Shown here piece after piece: positions 17,417 to 28,500 of a stretch of DNA of 64,000 nt. The notes beneath the pieces were generated by a model that was given only the letters and a program-made list of their open reading frames with translations, ran no database searches and was not told the DNA's origin. The stretch lies in assembly GCA_947449575.1 (NCBI GenBank), contig CANFRV010000010.1:1-64000 (forward strand), written 5' to 3'. This stretch comes from Flavobacteriales bacterium (GTDB taxonomy: Bacteria; Bacteroidota; Bacteroidia; Flavobacteriales_D; Crocinitomicaceae). The stretch's first letter is position 1, and the number at the start of each line of letters is the position of its first letter. The position numbers were made by a program, and so were the translations under genes.

Positions 17417-18247
17417 TCATTTCAATTGCTGAACATTCCTATTTCGAACCAAAGATATCATTTGAGAAATTGCTACTTTGTTCAATTGAATAATTCGTTC
17501 ATTTTGTGGCAAATTTTGCTGAATTAACAAGGAATTGATACTTTCCAGATTAGACAGAACAACTAACTGTTCTATCGTTGCTTCGTCTCTTATATTCCCT
17601 AAATTTTCAAGCGCTTCTTCTTTCCATTCTTTAGCAGTTTTTCCAAAAATGGCAACATTTAAAATATCCGCTTCACTTGCATATACAAAAGATGCTTGGG
17701 TTTTTGAAATTTCATTTGGTATTAAGTTTTCTTTAATCGCATCGGTGTGGATTTTATAATTAATTTTCGAAATGGTTCGTTGTAAATTCCAATCTAATTT
17801 TTCTCTGTTGTTTTCTTCAATTTTTAATCGTTTAAACTCTTTAATAAAATAGAGTTTGAATTCTGAACTAACCCAAGAAGCAAACTCTAATGCTATATCT
17901 ATATGGGCAAATGTTCCTCCATTTTTACCTTGTTTAGAAACTATTCCGATTGAATTTGTACTATCAATCCATTTAGTTGGTGATAAAGTAAATGAATTTG
18001 AACCTGCTTCTTTTAGTAAGGAGTCGAATTCGACCCCTTTAAAGTTTGAATTGTAAAGGGTTTCCCATAATCCTATATATTCGATTGTTGATTTAGATCT
18101 TAACCAATTTTTAACTACATCTTTCGGCTCAACAGGGTTTTTAATTCTTGCAATATCGGTCAAAGATATATAATCTTCATTATCAACAATATTGGTCGTT
18201 ATTATAATTCCTTTTACAGTAATTTTCTGTTCTTTTTTCTTCATCAT
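17417..18247 (-). CDS. KilA-N domain protein
   Basis: A 276-residue protein with an N-terminal KilA-N domain, about residues 10-120: ITTNIVDNEDYISLTDIARI, KNWLRSKSTIEYIGLWETLYNS, GKNGGTFAHIDIALEFASWV and FKLYFIKEFKRLK. The C-terminal ~130 residues are helical and specific to this subgroup. KilA-N domains bind DNA and are typical of phage and mobile-element antirepressors. A near-identical 3' fragment lies at 16463-16577. The 22-bp repeat 14 bases before the ATG may be part of its promoter. Exact function unknown. Confidence 0.88.
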   Translation of the reverse strand: MMKKKEQKITVKGIIITTNIVDNEDYISLTDIARIKNPVEPKDVVKNWLRSKSTIEYIGLWETLYNSNFKGVEFDSLLKEAGSNSFTLSPTKWIDSTNSIGIVSKQGKNGGTFAHIDIALEFASWVSSEFKLYFIKEFKRLKIEENNREKLDWNLQRTISKINYKIHTDAIKENLIPNEISKTQASFVYASEADILNVAIFGKTAKEWKEEALENLGNIRDEATIEQLVVLSNLESINSLLIQQNLPQNERIIQLNKVAISQMISLVRNRNVQQLK

Positions 18248-18260
18248 TTTTCTCGTTTCC

Positions 18261-18282
18261 TATCTAATTTAGTCAAATAGTT
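18261..18282. repeat. 22-bp direct repeat, copy 2
   Basis: Second copy of the element at 17351-17372. Flanking bases are also loosely similar, which supports a tandem duplication of promoter plus gene rather than a target-site duplication. Confidence 0.85.
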
Positions 18283-18349
18283 TAGATATATCAACAGGAA
18301 AAGGTATAATTTCGAGATAATCAATCAAAGAATATTAGGAAGTAAATGT

Positions 18350-18862
18350 TCATTGAGTTTTACAGAAGTCTTTCTCCAAAAAATAACGACAATCCATACA
18401 TTGATCAAAATTATTATAAAACTCTTTTTCGAGCTTCATAAACTTCTCTAAGATTTTTACTGATTTTAAATTACTCTTTGTAACATCTGCGGTAATTTTT
18501 GTAAAATGTAGATCATTAAATCCATAATCTAAAAGTCCTTTGGCTATTTCTGTGCCATATCCATAACCCCAATATTGTTCATTAAAACAATATCCTATTT
18601 CCTCTTCATTTTTATCATTTCTCTTAAATCCACAAAGTCCTATAAAATCATCATCTTTAAAGGTAGTTATACACCACCATTTAGTTGAAGTAGTTTTCTC
18701 AAGTTGAATAAATTGTTCCAAGGTTATTTCGGTTTCACTTTTTGTTTTTACAGAACGAGGAAGAGCATCCATGACAATTTTATTTCGCATCATTTCAAAA
18801 AGTAAATCTAAATCTGTTGTCTTGAATGACCTTACTATCAGACGTTTTGTTTGGAAAATCAT
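18350..18862 (-). CDS. GNAT acetyltransferase, RimJ/RimL-like
   Basis: A 170-residue N-acetyltransferase. FQTKRLIVRSFKTTDLDLLF starts the fold, WWCITTFKDDDFIGLCGFKRND is the central sheet, EIGYCFNEQYWGYGYGTEIAKG is the acetyl-CoA loop, and FTKITADVTKSNLKSVKILEK completes it. RimJ/RimL relatives acetylate protein N-termini, amino groups or antibiotics; the substrate is not predictable. The ATG at 18862 follows the stop of the upstream ATPase gene by four bases, so the two are probably cotranscribed. The frame could extend ten residues upstream into the ATPase gene. Confidence 0.88.
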   Translation of the reverse strand: MIFQTKRLIVRSFKTTDLDLLFEMMRNKIVMDALPRSVKTKSETEITLEQFIQLEKTTSTKWWCITTFKDDDFIGLCGFKRNDKNEEEIGYCFNEQYWGYGYGTEIAKGLLDYGFNDLHFTKITADVTKSNLKSVKILEKFMKLEKEFYNNFDQCMDCRYFLEKDFCKTQ

Positions 18863-18866
18863 ATAT

Positions 18867-20048
<1,182 letters not shown>

Positions 20049-20050
20049 TC

Positions 20051-20114
20051 AAATCCAAAATAAACATAATATTATTGGATTTGAATCCAAAATAAACATA
20101 ATATTGTTGGATTT
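20051..20114. repeat. Two adjacent 32-bp repeats with inverted ends upstream of the ATPase
   Basis: Units 20051-20082 and 20083-20114 abut and differ at only two positions (A/G each). Each unit ends in AATCCAA and TTGGATT, so each is itself an interrupted palindrome. The layout suits a double operator for a dimeric regulator of the ATPase gene. Confidence 0.85.
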
Positions 20115-20135
20115 ACTTCCGAAATAATGCTGTTT

Positions 20136-20639
20136 TTAGATTTTTTGAATCGAAACAAGATACGTTTCTAATTGTGTAAAAGTTCCACTCCAGCCCATTG
20201 TCATTAGGTCATAACTCGATTCAAATGTTAGGCACTCTTCATCTGTTGCGTTGATTGGTGAAGCGGTCATTCTTAAAATTGTTTTTCCATTTACTTCGTG
20301 AAAATAAACGGTACTTAACACTTCAATTGGCCAAGTTTCACTCATAGGATGACGGGTAAATCCTTCTTCTGCATTTGAAAAAGAAGTAACAAATTGTAGT
20401 TTTTCGTTTGGAATAATTTCTTGGTAAACAAATTTCCCCCACATTTTATCACCTGTCAGTGCTTTCATACAATAATGAAATATTCCTCCAGGGACTAATT
20501 CTAATTTAGGAACGATAATTTGAAAACCAGCCGGCCCAAACCATTTTTCTAAGTGTTCTGCTTTTGTCCAAACGTCAAATAACAACCCAACCGTTGCATT
20601 CACCTCTCTTTCAAATATAAATTCTTTAGTAGTTTCCAT
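20136..20639 (-). CDS. SRPBCC/AHSA1-family protein
   Basis: A 167-residue protein of the START-like Aha1 C-terminal family: FIFEREVNATVGLLFDVWTK, HLEKWFGPAGFQI, GGIFHYCMKAL, MWGKFVYQEIIPNEKLQF, and GWSGTFTQLETYLV at the end. The fold makes a hydrophobic pocket for ligands; most bacterial members are of unknown role. It sits between two AAA_14 genes, same strand, 61 bases downstream of the degenerate one, and may be cotranscribed with it. Confidence 0.88.
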   Translation of the reverse strand: METTKEFIFEREVNATVGLLFDVWTKAEHLEKWFGPAGFQIIVPKLELVPGGIFHYCMKALTGDKMWGKFVYQEIIPNEKLQFVTSFSNAEEGFTRHPMSETWPIEVLSTVYFHEVNGKTILRMTASPINATDEECLTFESSYDLMTMGWSGTFTQLETYLVSIQKI

Positions 20640-20700
20640 TTTTATATAATTTTTTATCTAAACCGCCCCAAAACCCAACACCCAATTCCTAACACCTAGT

Positions 20701-21831
20701 TCACTTCTTCGTTAAAAACCCCCAGTATGTTGACCTATTGAGAGCGTGTGATTTTGCAAAGGGGTATGCTTCTCCAAAACTTGCAGGAAACTTCATTTTC
20801 TTACGTTTTTCCCAGGATGTTTTGTACGCACTAACTTTTCCATTTTCTACTTCTAGGTAGTCCATAATTTGTTTTGTGTGCGTTTTCCAGAAGTAATATT
20901 CAATGTCTTTTCCATTCAATTTATTCCATTTAATTCGCTCTGAAATCAACCAATTTCTCCAGATTTGATCCCAATCATTTCTCAATGACATAGGATTGAA
21001 ATTATTAATTAATACATTTCTGATACCATTATCTACAAAATAAATCGTGTGACTTTTCTTTAATTCATAGCGGTGATTATTAAAATAAGAAGGAAGTTTA
21101 ATCAATACAAAAGATTTCACCAAAAGATCAACGTAACGCTCTACTGTTTCATTGTCTAAACCACATCTATCTCCAATATCATTGTACGAAACAGCGTCGC
21201 CGATTTCAAACGCAATAATTTGTAGCATATGCATTAATTTCTTCCCTTTATTGATTCTGTCTGAAACACCTAAATGAGTGAATATTACTTGATCAACTAG
21301 TTCTTTTAGTTTCGTTTCTGCAGTACTTAAATCGGTAACAACGGAAGGGTAATTACCATAAATCAATCGTTGTTCTAATAACCCTTCTTCGACGGGTAAT
21401 CCATGATGTTGTGCTAATTCATAGAATGAAGGAGGCATTAATTGCACTTCCAATCCTTGCATTTGCAGGACTTCACGTAACAATTCATCAATCATCGGTT
21501 CGTATGAACAAGTTAAAATCAATGTCACATTCCATTCTCCTGAAAGAATTTCTTCAATGATTTCTTGTAACTTTTCAATGTATTGAGCTTCGTGAATAAC
21601 GACGTACCGATGAGTGCCAAAAATAGATTTTAAAATGGATTCATTTACCGTCTCAAAACTCTTTTTTGTAGCGCTTTTTTGGGCGTGTAATTCTAAAAAA
21701 GGGAAGCCAACAGAATCTAAAATTTCTCTCACAATCGTTTGCTTGCCCACCTCTCTTGGGCCAGATAAAAGAAGAAGTTTATTGCTGCCAATTTTTTGTT
21801 TTATGGCCTTATATTGATACCTAGGAATCAT
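20701..21831 (-). CDS. Degenerate AAA_14/DUF4143 paralogue lacking catalytic residues
   Basis: A 376-residue full-length protein that aligns without gaps to the ATPase at 18867 over the first 130 residues. Functional motifs are changed at the same positions: Walker A GPREVGKQT (Gln31 for Thr), Walker B VVIHEAQ (His80 for Asp), sensor TCSY for TGSS (107-110), LQMQ for LTGR (122-125), and near the C-terminus IMDYLE and AYKTSW for EIDYLE and AYEFKW. The winged-helix region (AVSYNDIGDRCGLDNETVER) and overall fold are kept. It is probably not an ATPase; a structural or regulatory role is possible. The frame is intact, so it is not a plain pseudogene. Confidence 0.88.
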   Translation of the reverse strand: MIPRYQYKAIKQKIGSNKLLLLSGPREVGKQTIVREILDSVGFPFLELHAQKSATKKSFETVNESILKSIFGTHRYVVIHEAQYIEKLQEIIEEILSGEWNVTLILTCSYEPMIDELLREVLQMQGLEVQLMPPSFYELAQHHGLPVEEGLLEQRLIYGNYPSVVTDLSTAETKLKELVDQVIFTHLGVSDRINKGKKLMHMLQIIAFEIGDAVSYNDIGDRCGLDNETVERYVDLLVKSFVLIKLPSYFNNHRYELKKSHTIYFVDNGIRNVLINNFNPMSLRNDWDQIWRNWLISERIKWNKLNGKDIEYYFWKTHTKQIMDYLEVENGKVSAYKTSWEKRKKMKFPASFGEAYPFAKSHALNRSTYWGFLTKK

Positions 21832-21997
21832 CAGTTTGTTTTAAACAAATATAGTAGAATCTGGTTTAATCCGCTTGATTTGTTTAAAAGTTGCGAAAAA
21901 TGTTAAGAAATCGATCTATTTTCTATTTAAAAATCCTGGAGTTTAACGTTTGATTTATTTTGTAAACATACACTTATTACAGAAGACTTGGGCGTCT

Positions 21998-23080
21998 TTA
22001 GATCACTTCTTCGCCTTTCATTTTCTCTACATTCTCAGCCATTTTTAGAGAATCAATCATATCTTGAATATCACCATTCATGAAAGCAGAAAGGTTATAA
22101 ATTGTTTTTCCAATTCTATGATCTGTAATTCGCCCTTGCGGATAATTATAGGTTCTAATTTTTGCAGAACGGTCTCCTGTAGAAACCAATGTTTTTCGAT
22201 GAGCAGCTCTGATTTCGTGAACACGGTCTAATTCTCTTTGATATAAACGGGAACGCATAACGGTAATTGCCTGTGCTAAATTTTTATGTTGAGAACGCCC
22301 ATCTTGGCACTCGACAACCAAGCCAGTTGGAATATGTGTTAATCGAATAGCTGATTCTGTTTTATTAATATGTTGTCCCCCAGCTCCTGATGCACGAAAT
22401 GTATCTCTCCGGACATCACCCATATTTAACTCGAAATCAACTTCTTCCGCTTCTGGCAAAACAGCAACTGTTATAGCAGAAGTATGAACACGACCTTGAG
22501 ATTCTGTTTCAGGTACACGTTGAACACGGTGCACACCCGACTCGAATTTCAACATCCCATATAATCCAAGACCTTCGATGTTCATTGAAATCTCTTTGTA
22601 TCCTTTTGTGGTTCCTTCAGAAGAATTGATAATTTCATATTTCCACCCCATTTCTTTGAAGAACATCGTGTACATTCTAAAAATATCTTCTACAAAAATA
22701 CACGCTTCATCTCCACCTGTTCCAGCACGCAATTCCATGATAGCATTTTTATCATCTTCCGGATCTTTCGGAATTAACAACATTTTTATTTGTTCTTCAA
22801 CCCCAGGTTTCTTTTGTTCTAATTCATCAATTTCCATCTTTGCCATTTCTCGCATTTCTGGATCTTTTTCAGTCTCTAATAATTCTCGAGCACTTTTTAA
22901 ATTATCGAAAATACTTTTGTATTCCTTATAGGCAATAACCATTTCTTCTAAGTCGCGGTATTCTTTACTTAACTTGACATAGCGATCCATATCTGAAATA
23001 ATATCAGGATCGACAATTAAAGTTCCAACTTCAATAAATCGGTAGTTAACAGCTTCTAATTTGCCTAGTAAATCTTGCAT
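21998..23080 (-). CDS. prfA: Peptide chain release factor 1
   Basis: A 360-residue class I release factor. The codon-recognition tripeptide region reads RVPETESQGRVHTSA (PxT, RF1 type, for UAA/UAG) and the catalytic loop is GAGGQHINKTESA. EDIFRMYTMFFKEMGWKYEI precedes it, and SQHKNLAQAITVMRSRL with TYNYPQGRITDHR follows. Length is standard for RF1. It lies 96 bases downstream of purM on the same strand, probably cotranscribed. Short direct repeats fill the gap between them. Confidence 0.97.
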   Translation of the reverse strand: MQDLLGKLEAVNYRFIEVGTLIVDPDIISDMDRYVKLSKEYRDLEEMVIAYKEYKSIFDNLKSARELLETEKDPEMREMAKMEIDELEQKKPGVEEQIKMLLIPKDPEDDKNAIMELRAGTGGDEACIFVEDIFRMYTMFFKEMGWKYEIINSSEGTTKGYKEISMNIEGLGLYGMLKFESGVHRVQRVPETESQGRVHTSAITVAVLPEAEEVDFELNMGDVRRDTFRASGAGGQHINKTESAIRLTHIPTGLVVECQDGRSQHKNLAQAITVMRSRLYQRELDRVHEIRAAHRKTLVSTGDRSAKIRTYNYPQGRITDHRIGKTIYNLSAFMNGDIQDMIDSLKMAENVEKMKGEEVI

Positions 23081-23086
23081 TTTTTT

Positions 23087-23128
23087 AGATATTAAGATTC
23101 AAGATATTAAGATTCAAGATATTAAGAC
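23087..23128. repeat. 15-bp direct repeat array between purM and prfA
   Basis: The unit AGATATTAAGATTCA occurs twice and then about nine more matching bases follow (2.6 units). Similar words recur inverted shortly after. It lies directly upstream of the prfA ATG (23080), so it could affect translation start. Confidence 0.75.
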
Positions 23129-23176
23129 AAATTAAGTCTTTAAATCTTGGGTCTTTAGATCTTGCCTCTAAAATTA

Positions 23177-24343
23177 TTAATATTCGAAAATCCCATAATC
23201 GGACTTAATAGTCAATTTTTTCCCTGAATGATCTTCTACGTGACCGATAATTTGTGCTTCGATATTGAATGATTTAGAAATCTCAATAATTGATGCGGCT
23301 ATTTCTTCAGAAACATAGATTTCCATTCGATGTCCCATATTGAACACTTTATACATTTCTTTCCAATCTGTTTTGGACTCTTCTTGAATTAACTTAAATA
23401 GAGGCGGAATTGGAAATAAATTATCTTTTACAATATGCACATTGTCAACAAAATGAAGAACTTTTGTTTGTGCTCCACCGCTACAGTGAACCATCCCACA
23501 AATATCTTTTCTATGTTTATCTAAAATTTGTTTTATCACAGGAGCGTAGGTTCTCGTTGGTGACAACACTAATTTTCCTGCATTTAAGGGAGAGTTTTCA
23601 ATCGAATCTGTCAATTTCTTAGAACCAGAATAGACTAAATCACTAGGAACGCTTGAATCAAAACTTTCAGGAAATTCAGTAGCTAATTCTTTTGAAAACA
23701 CATCGTGGCGAGCAGAAGTTAATCCATTACTGCCCATACCGCCATTATATTCATTTTCATAGGTTGCTTGACCAAAGGAAGCTAATCCAACGATTACATT
23801 TCCTCCTTTAATCGTATGATTAGAAATTACTTCCGAACGTTTCATTCGGCAAACCACGGTGGAATCCACGATTATTGTACGGACTAAATCGCCCACATCA
23901 GCCGTTTCTCCTCCTGTAGAATTAATCCCAATACCTTGTTTACGAAGATCTTCTAAAAGAGACTCTGTACCATTAATAATTTCAGAAATCACTTCACCAG
24001 AGACTAAATTTTTATTTCTTCCAATTGTGGAAGATAGTAGAATATTATCCGTCGCCCCTACACATAGAAGGTCGTCAATATTCATAATTAATGCATCTTG
24101 AGCAATACCTTTCCAAACAGAAATATCGCCTGTTTTTTTCCAATACATATAGGCAAGGGATGATTTCGTTCCTGCACCATCGGCGTGCATAACGATGCAA
24201 TAATCTTTGTCGCCAGAAAGAGTATCGGGAACTATTTTGCAAAATGCTTGCGGAAACAAACCTTTGTCAACGTTTTTTATAGCGTTGTGCACATCTTCTT
24301 TTCCAGCAGAAACTCCTCTTAGATTGTAACGGGTATCAGACAT
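23177..24343 (-). CDS. purM: Phosphoribosylformylglycinamidine cyclo-ligase
   Basis: A 388-residue purine biosynthesis enzyme (AIR synthetase) that closes the imidazole ring of FGAM with ATP. Motifs are DYCIVMHADGAGTKSSLAY, ALIMNIDDLLCVGATDNIL, NSTGGETADVGDLVRTIIVD and GMVHCSGGAQTK. Length matches Bacteroidota PurM, which are longer than the E. coli enzyme. A -7 box (TACCTTTG) lies at 24361-24368. The downstream neighbour is prfA. Confidence 0.95.
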   Translation of the reverse strand: MSDTRYNLRGVSAGKEDVHNAIKNVDKGLFPQAFCKIVPDTLSGDKDYCIVMHADGAGTKSSLAYMYWKKTGDISVWKGIAQDALIMNIDDLLCVGATDNILLSSTIGRNKNLVSGEVISEIINGTESLLEDLRKQGIGINSTGGETADVGDLVRTIIVDSTVVCRMKRSEVISNHTIKGGNVIVGLASFGQATYENEYNGGMGSNGLTSARHDVFSKELATEFPESFDSSVPSDLVYSGSKKLTDSIENSPLNAGKLVLSPTRTYAPVIKQILDKHRKDICGMVHCSGGAQTKVLHFVDNVHIVKDNLFPIPPLFKLIQEESKTDWKEMYKVFNMGHRMEIYVSEEIAASIIEISKSFNIEAQIIGHVEDHSGKKLTIKSDYGIFEY

Positions 24344-24360
24344 AATTAATTTTCAAAGAA

Positions 24361-24368
24361 CAAAGGTA
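24361..24368 (-). promoter_or_regulatory. -7 promoter box TACCTTTG of purM
   Basis: Exact TAnnTTTG match on the minus strand, 18 bases upstream of the purM ATG. Confidence 0.55.
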
Positions 24369-24558
24369 CGAAATTTAGCTTTTAGGAAATAATCATCCTA
24401 AGAAATAGTGTATAATTTTAATAGGAAATAATAGAGCAATAAATTTTAGAAAATTGCTCCAATCAAAATAATTACGTTATTTTTAGGCAAATTTAGTTAA
24501 TAGGGTAGGATAATCAACGTTTTTTCTTTAGATCACATCGTAAAAAGGGCAGCAAAAA

Positions 24559-25197
24559 ATGAACACAAATATTAAAATTTTAATAGTAGATGACCATAAT
24601 TTAATAGTGGAGGCTTGGACAAACATTTTAAACGCTGTTGAAGGGTATGAAGTATGTGGGTCATGTGATACTGCTGATGAAGCGCTTTCATTAGCGCTTC
24701 AAAACAGGCCAGATGTCGTGCTAATGGACATTAATCTGAAAGGAAGTTCGGGGTTTGATGCGACAGAAAACATTATGAATCAACTTCCAAAAACGAAGGT
24801 TATAGGCCTTTCTATACATGATGACCTTTCTATTGTAAAAAAGATTTTTGCAAAAGGAGCAAAAGGGTACTTGACGAAAAACTCATCTAGGAAAGAATTA
24901 ATTATTTCTATTCGACAAGTATTTGAAGGGGAGGTTTTTGTCTGTGATGAAATAAAAGACCGCTTTTTTAATTCTGCGTTAAACAGTGATGAAAATAGCA
25001 CAAAAAAGGACCTAACAACCAAAGAAATAGATATTATTAAACACATTGCGAAAGGAATGACTTCAAAAGAAATTGGGGATATTCTTAATATTTCGCACAG
25101 GACAGTTGAAACGCATCGACATAATATTTTAAAAAAGTTAGATATTCCAAATTCAGCATTATTAACTTCTTGGGCAAAAGATAAAGGGTATATTTAA
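24559..25197 (+). CDS. LuxR/NarL-type response regulator
   Basis: A 212-residue two-domain regulator. The receiver domain (1-125) has the acidic pair DDH at residues 11-13, phospho-acceptor Asp57 in VVLMDINLKGSSG, Ser in GLSIHDD and Lys in FAKGAKGYLTKNSS. The LuxR-type HTH (about 150-212) reads LTTKEIDIIKHIAKGMTSKE then SHRTVETHRHNILKKLD. No kinase is adjacent. The NarL-type kinase at 29887-33033 is the best candidate partner in the window. It diverges from purM across a 215-base spacer. Confidence 0.92.
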   Translation: MNTNIKILIVDDHNLIVEAWTNILNAVEGYEVCGSCDTADEALSLALQNRPDVVLMDINLKGSSGFDATENIMNQLPKTKVIGLSIHDDLSIVKKIFAKGAKGYLTKNSSRKELIISIRQVFEGEVFVCDEIKDRFFNSALNSDENSTKKDLTTKEIDIIKHIAKGMTSKEIGDILNISHRTVETHRHNILKKLDIPNSALLTSWAKDKGYI

Positions 25198-25421
25198 GTG
25201 TTTTCCATTTTGGATTTTTTAAGCTTTTTATACAGTATTTTATAGATCCACAGCGACTATTAAGTGTTTGTACGTATGTGATTTGTGTTTTATACGCACG
25301 AACTCCTCTGTGTGTGGTATTAAATCTCGAAATAAGGGTGTTTTTTTGCTTGTATTAATCGATTTAGTCGTTCCTTTGCGGCGTGAAACAATCACATTAA
25401 AATTTAATAACTTTAAAACGA

Positions 25422-25571
25422 ATGGAAAAGATAAAAAAAATAATGGAAATTGTAAAATACAGCGAATTGTATAGTATGAACGAATTATTATTTAAGTCTT
25501 CTAATGAAATCGACGATATTTATTATGAATGCTTGATTCCCATTCTTAAAAGATTCAAAACATTGAATTAA
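25422..25571 (+). CDS. Small ORF of 49 residues before the T9SS protease
   Basis: An ATG-initiated frame (MEKIKKIMEIVKYSEL...) ending ten bases before the protease ATG. It has a basic start, an acidic SSNEIDDIYYE centre and ends LKRFKTLN. I do not recognise it. It may be a short coding gene or a translated leader. No homology or signal sequence is visible. The rest of the 25198-25581 gap shows no other supported feature. Confidence 0.35.
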   Translation: MEKIKKIMEIVKYSELYSMNELLFKSSNEIDDIYYECLIPILKRFKTLN

Positions 25572-25581
25572 AAAAATAGAC

Positions 25582-28500
25582 ATGAAAATAAAAACGTTTT
25601 TGATTTTTGCCTTTTTCTTTAACACATTATTGCTGAAAGCGCAAGAAGAGAAAGGAAAAGTTTGGGTCACAGTTGATGATCTAGCGATCTTACCCACATT
25701 AAATCCTAAAGGTGAACTTACTTCTAGTTCTGCTGCTTTCCAAAAAATTGTCAATCAATTTGATATTACAAATGTTGTTTTGGCTTTTCCTGCTTCAAAA
25801 AGTAAAGAATTGAGAAAAGTTTACGAGATACAATGTAATTGCAATCAAGCTGTTTTGTCAGCTGCTTTTGAAAATACAGTGGTCGGTTTACGGAAACCGC
25901 AAGAAGCGCCAGTTTATGAATTAATGTATAGCCCAAATGATTACAGCGTATTAATTGCAAATGATTATGCTTTAAATTTAATCAATGCAAAAGGTGCTTG
26001 GGATATCACTCATGGCAGCGCTTCAATTATTATTGGAATTTCTGATGCTAACTTTGATACGACAAGCACAGAATTAATTGGAAAATGGAACTACGTAGAA
26101 GAAGGAATGACGGATCCAAATATAACTCACGGAACAGAAGTTGCTATCACTGCGGCTGGTAACACAAACAATGGCATAGGAAAAAGTTCTATTGGATTCG
26201 ATTCTCATATGCGATTGTATTCTATCGGGTTTAATCAAATTCTTCAAGCTTCTTACGATGGAGTTAGAGTTATTAATATGAGTTGGGCTTCTGGCTGCTC
26301 AATAAATGATTATTCACAAGCTGTCATAGATGAAATTTATGCAAACGGAACAATCATGGTTGCTGCCGCTGGTAATGGAGGGACATGTGGTGGCGCTTCA
26401 ATGCTTGTTTATCCTGCTGCTTATAATCATGTTATTTCTGTCACTTCAATTGGTTCAGATGATAAACATGAAAGGCTAAATGCTGCAGGAGCGATTGTTA
26501 CTCACCAACATAATGAGTTCGTAGACATTAGTTCTCCGGGCTATATGGTTGGACTTATAACCCCTTCAGGTACTGCTACGTATGCCAATGGAACTTCTTT
26601 TGCTACTCCTCTTGTTACAGGCACAATTGCTTTAATGCTTGCTGTAAATCCTTGTTTGAACGCAGAAGATGTTGAATATATTTTAAAAAAAACAGCAACT
26701 AATATAGACGGATTAAACCCTACATATGTTGGAATTATTGGGGCAGGAAGATTGAACGCTCAAGCGGCAGTAGCGATGGCAAAAACGTACAAAAAACTTT
26801 CTTTCAGTTATTTACAAACAGAATTTAATTGCAATTCTCAAGTAGGAACAGTTGCTATTAATACGATTGGGGGAATATCTCCATATACCGTTACGTGGGC
26901 AGATGGAAGTGTTGGGTCAACAATGGGTAATTTAGCGCAAGGCTCCTACACAATTAGCGTGGTAGACTCTTCGGGATGTTTTGGAGACACAACGATTAAC
27001 GTAACAAACTTAGGTTCGCCAGCTTTAAATTATGATTACTTAACGGGAGTTCAAGTGACGTCTTCTACTTTTAGTTTGAATGATCTTAATGGAGATGGGG
27101 TGATAAAAATTAAAGGAGCCATGACGATTGATAGCGGAGTAAGTTATTCAATAGAATCAAAATCTCTTGAATTTGGTACTAGCGCAGATTCTTTTTCAGG
27201 AATATTGATAGAAAATAATGCAACATTATCAATTTCTAAAAGTTCTTCTTTGAAGGGATTAAGTGTTTGTAAGTCTAAATGGGACGGAATTGTAATCGCA
27301 GATAATAGTATCAATACTTCTGGAGTAATTACGTATGACACCCAAGCGGGAAGACTTATACTGGATAAAGTAAATATTTATGACGCAAATATTGCTGTAA
27401 AGACGAAAGAGGTTGATCCTTTAACCGAAAATGGAGCATTAAAATATGGCACTTATAAAATAACAAATTCTGTTTTTACTAATAATGCCATTGGATTAAA
27501 AATAACATCTAGCGAGGCGGAAACATTAAAAAGTGAAATCACTAAAAACATTTTTGTATTAGAGGATTCAACGTTAAACAACCCAACGCATATTATTTTA
27601 ACAAATGTAGACAACTTGGAGATTTTTAAAAACACTTTTTTTGGAAACGACAAAGTCAACACTGATTATAGAGGAACGGGAATAAAATCTACAAATTCAA
27701 ATCTTTTTATTGCTGAATCTGGAAGTACAGATTTATTAAACCTTTCTTCTGACGGGAATCATTTTTATAATTTAGTAAATGGTATTCAGGCTTCGAGTTC
27801 AGATAGTTTAGTAGATTCTTATCAAATAACAGGTTGTTTTTTCTCTAAAGTGAACGAGGCAATTTCGCTCGATAAATTCTCTAAGGCCGTCATTTATAAA
27901 AATGAATTCGATGTTCCTATGGGTACGACTTCTGAAAACAGGGTTGCTATTAAAGTGTCAAGTAATAGCTCAGTGGTCATTACGGATAATGTCTTCACTA
28001 CCACAAATATTTGTCCAATTGGAGTTTATGCGGTAATCATGGAGGATAGCGATACGAATAAAATGGACGTGTATAGAAATAAATTTGAAGGAAGTTTTAC
28101 TGCCGCAAATTTATTTAGAGGAAATAATTTAAAAACATTCATTGATTGCAATTCATACACAGGAAACAATGATAATCATTGGGTGGTTTCTGCAGGAAAA
28201 TTAGGAGATCAATCGGGAGTAGATATAAATGGACAATCGTTAATTTATAAAAACGAATTTGGAATTTGTCATGGTGGTGCCCCTCAAATAGTTATAAACG
28301 CAGACGCATTAGGATTTGTTTATCAATCGAAAGCGGAGTATATGCCTGTTTTAACAACGGAAAAAGTAATTCAATCAATTATTACTAAAAACGCGGAAGA
28401 CAATCAATGTCGTAATTTCTTTGACCCAACTATCCCAACAAAAACAATCGATGAGGTAGTTTACGGTTTAGGGTCAGCCATTTTCCCGAACCCAACAGTA

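Noticed and set aside
17351-18282. 22-bp repeats as target-site duplications of a transposon carrying KilA-N
   Set aside because: The repeats are long, the flanks are also loosely similar and a second KilA-N copy is next to them, so tandem duplication explains them better.
25268-25474. 68-codon frame upstream of the T9SS protease
   Set aside because: Composition is not protein-like, no start context, and it overlaps the better-placed 49-residue frame in another register.
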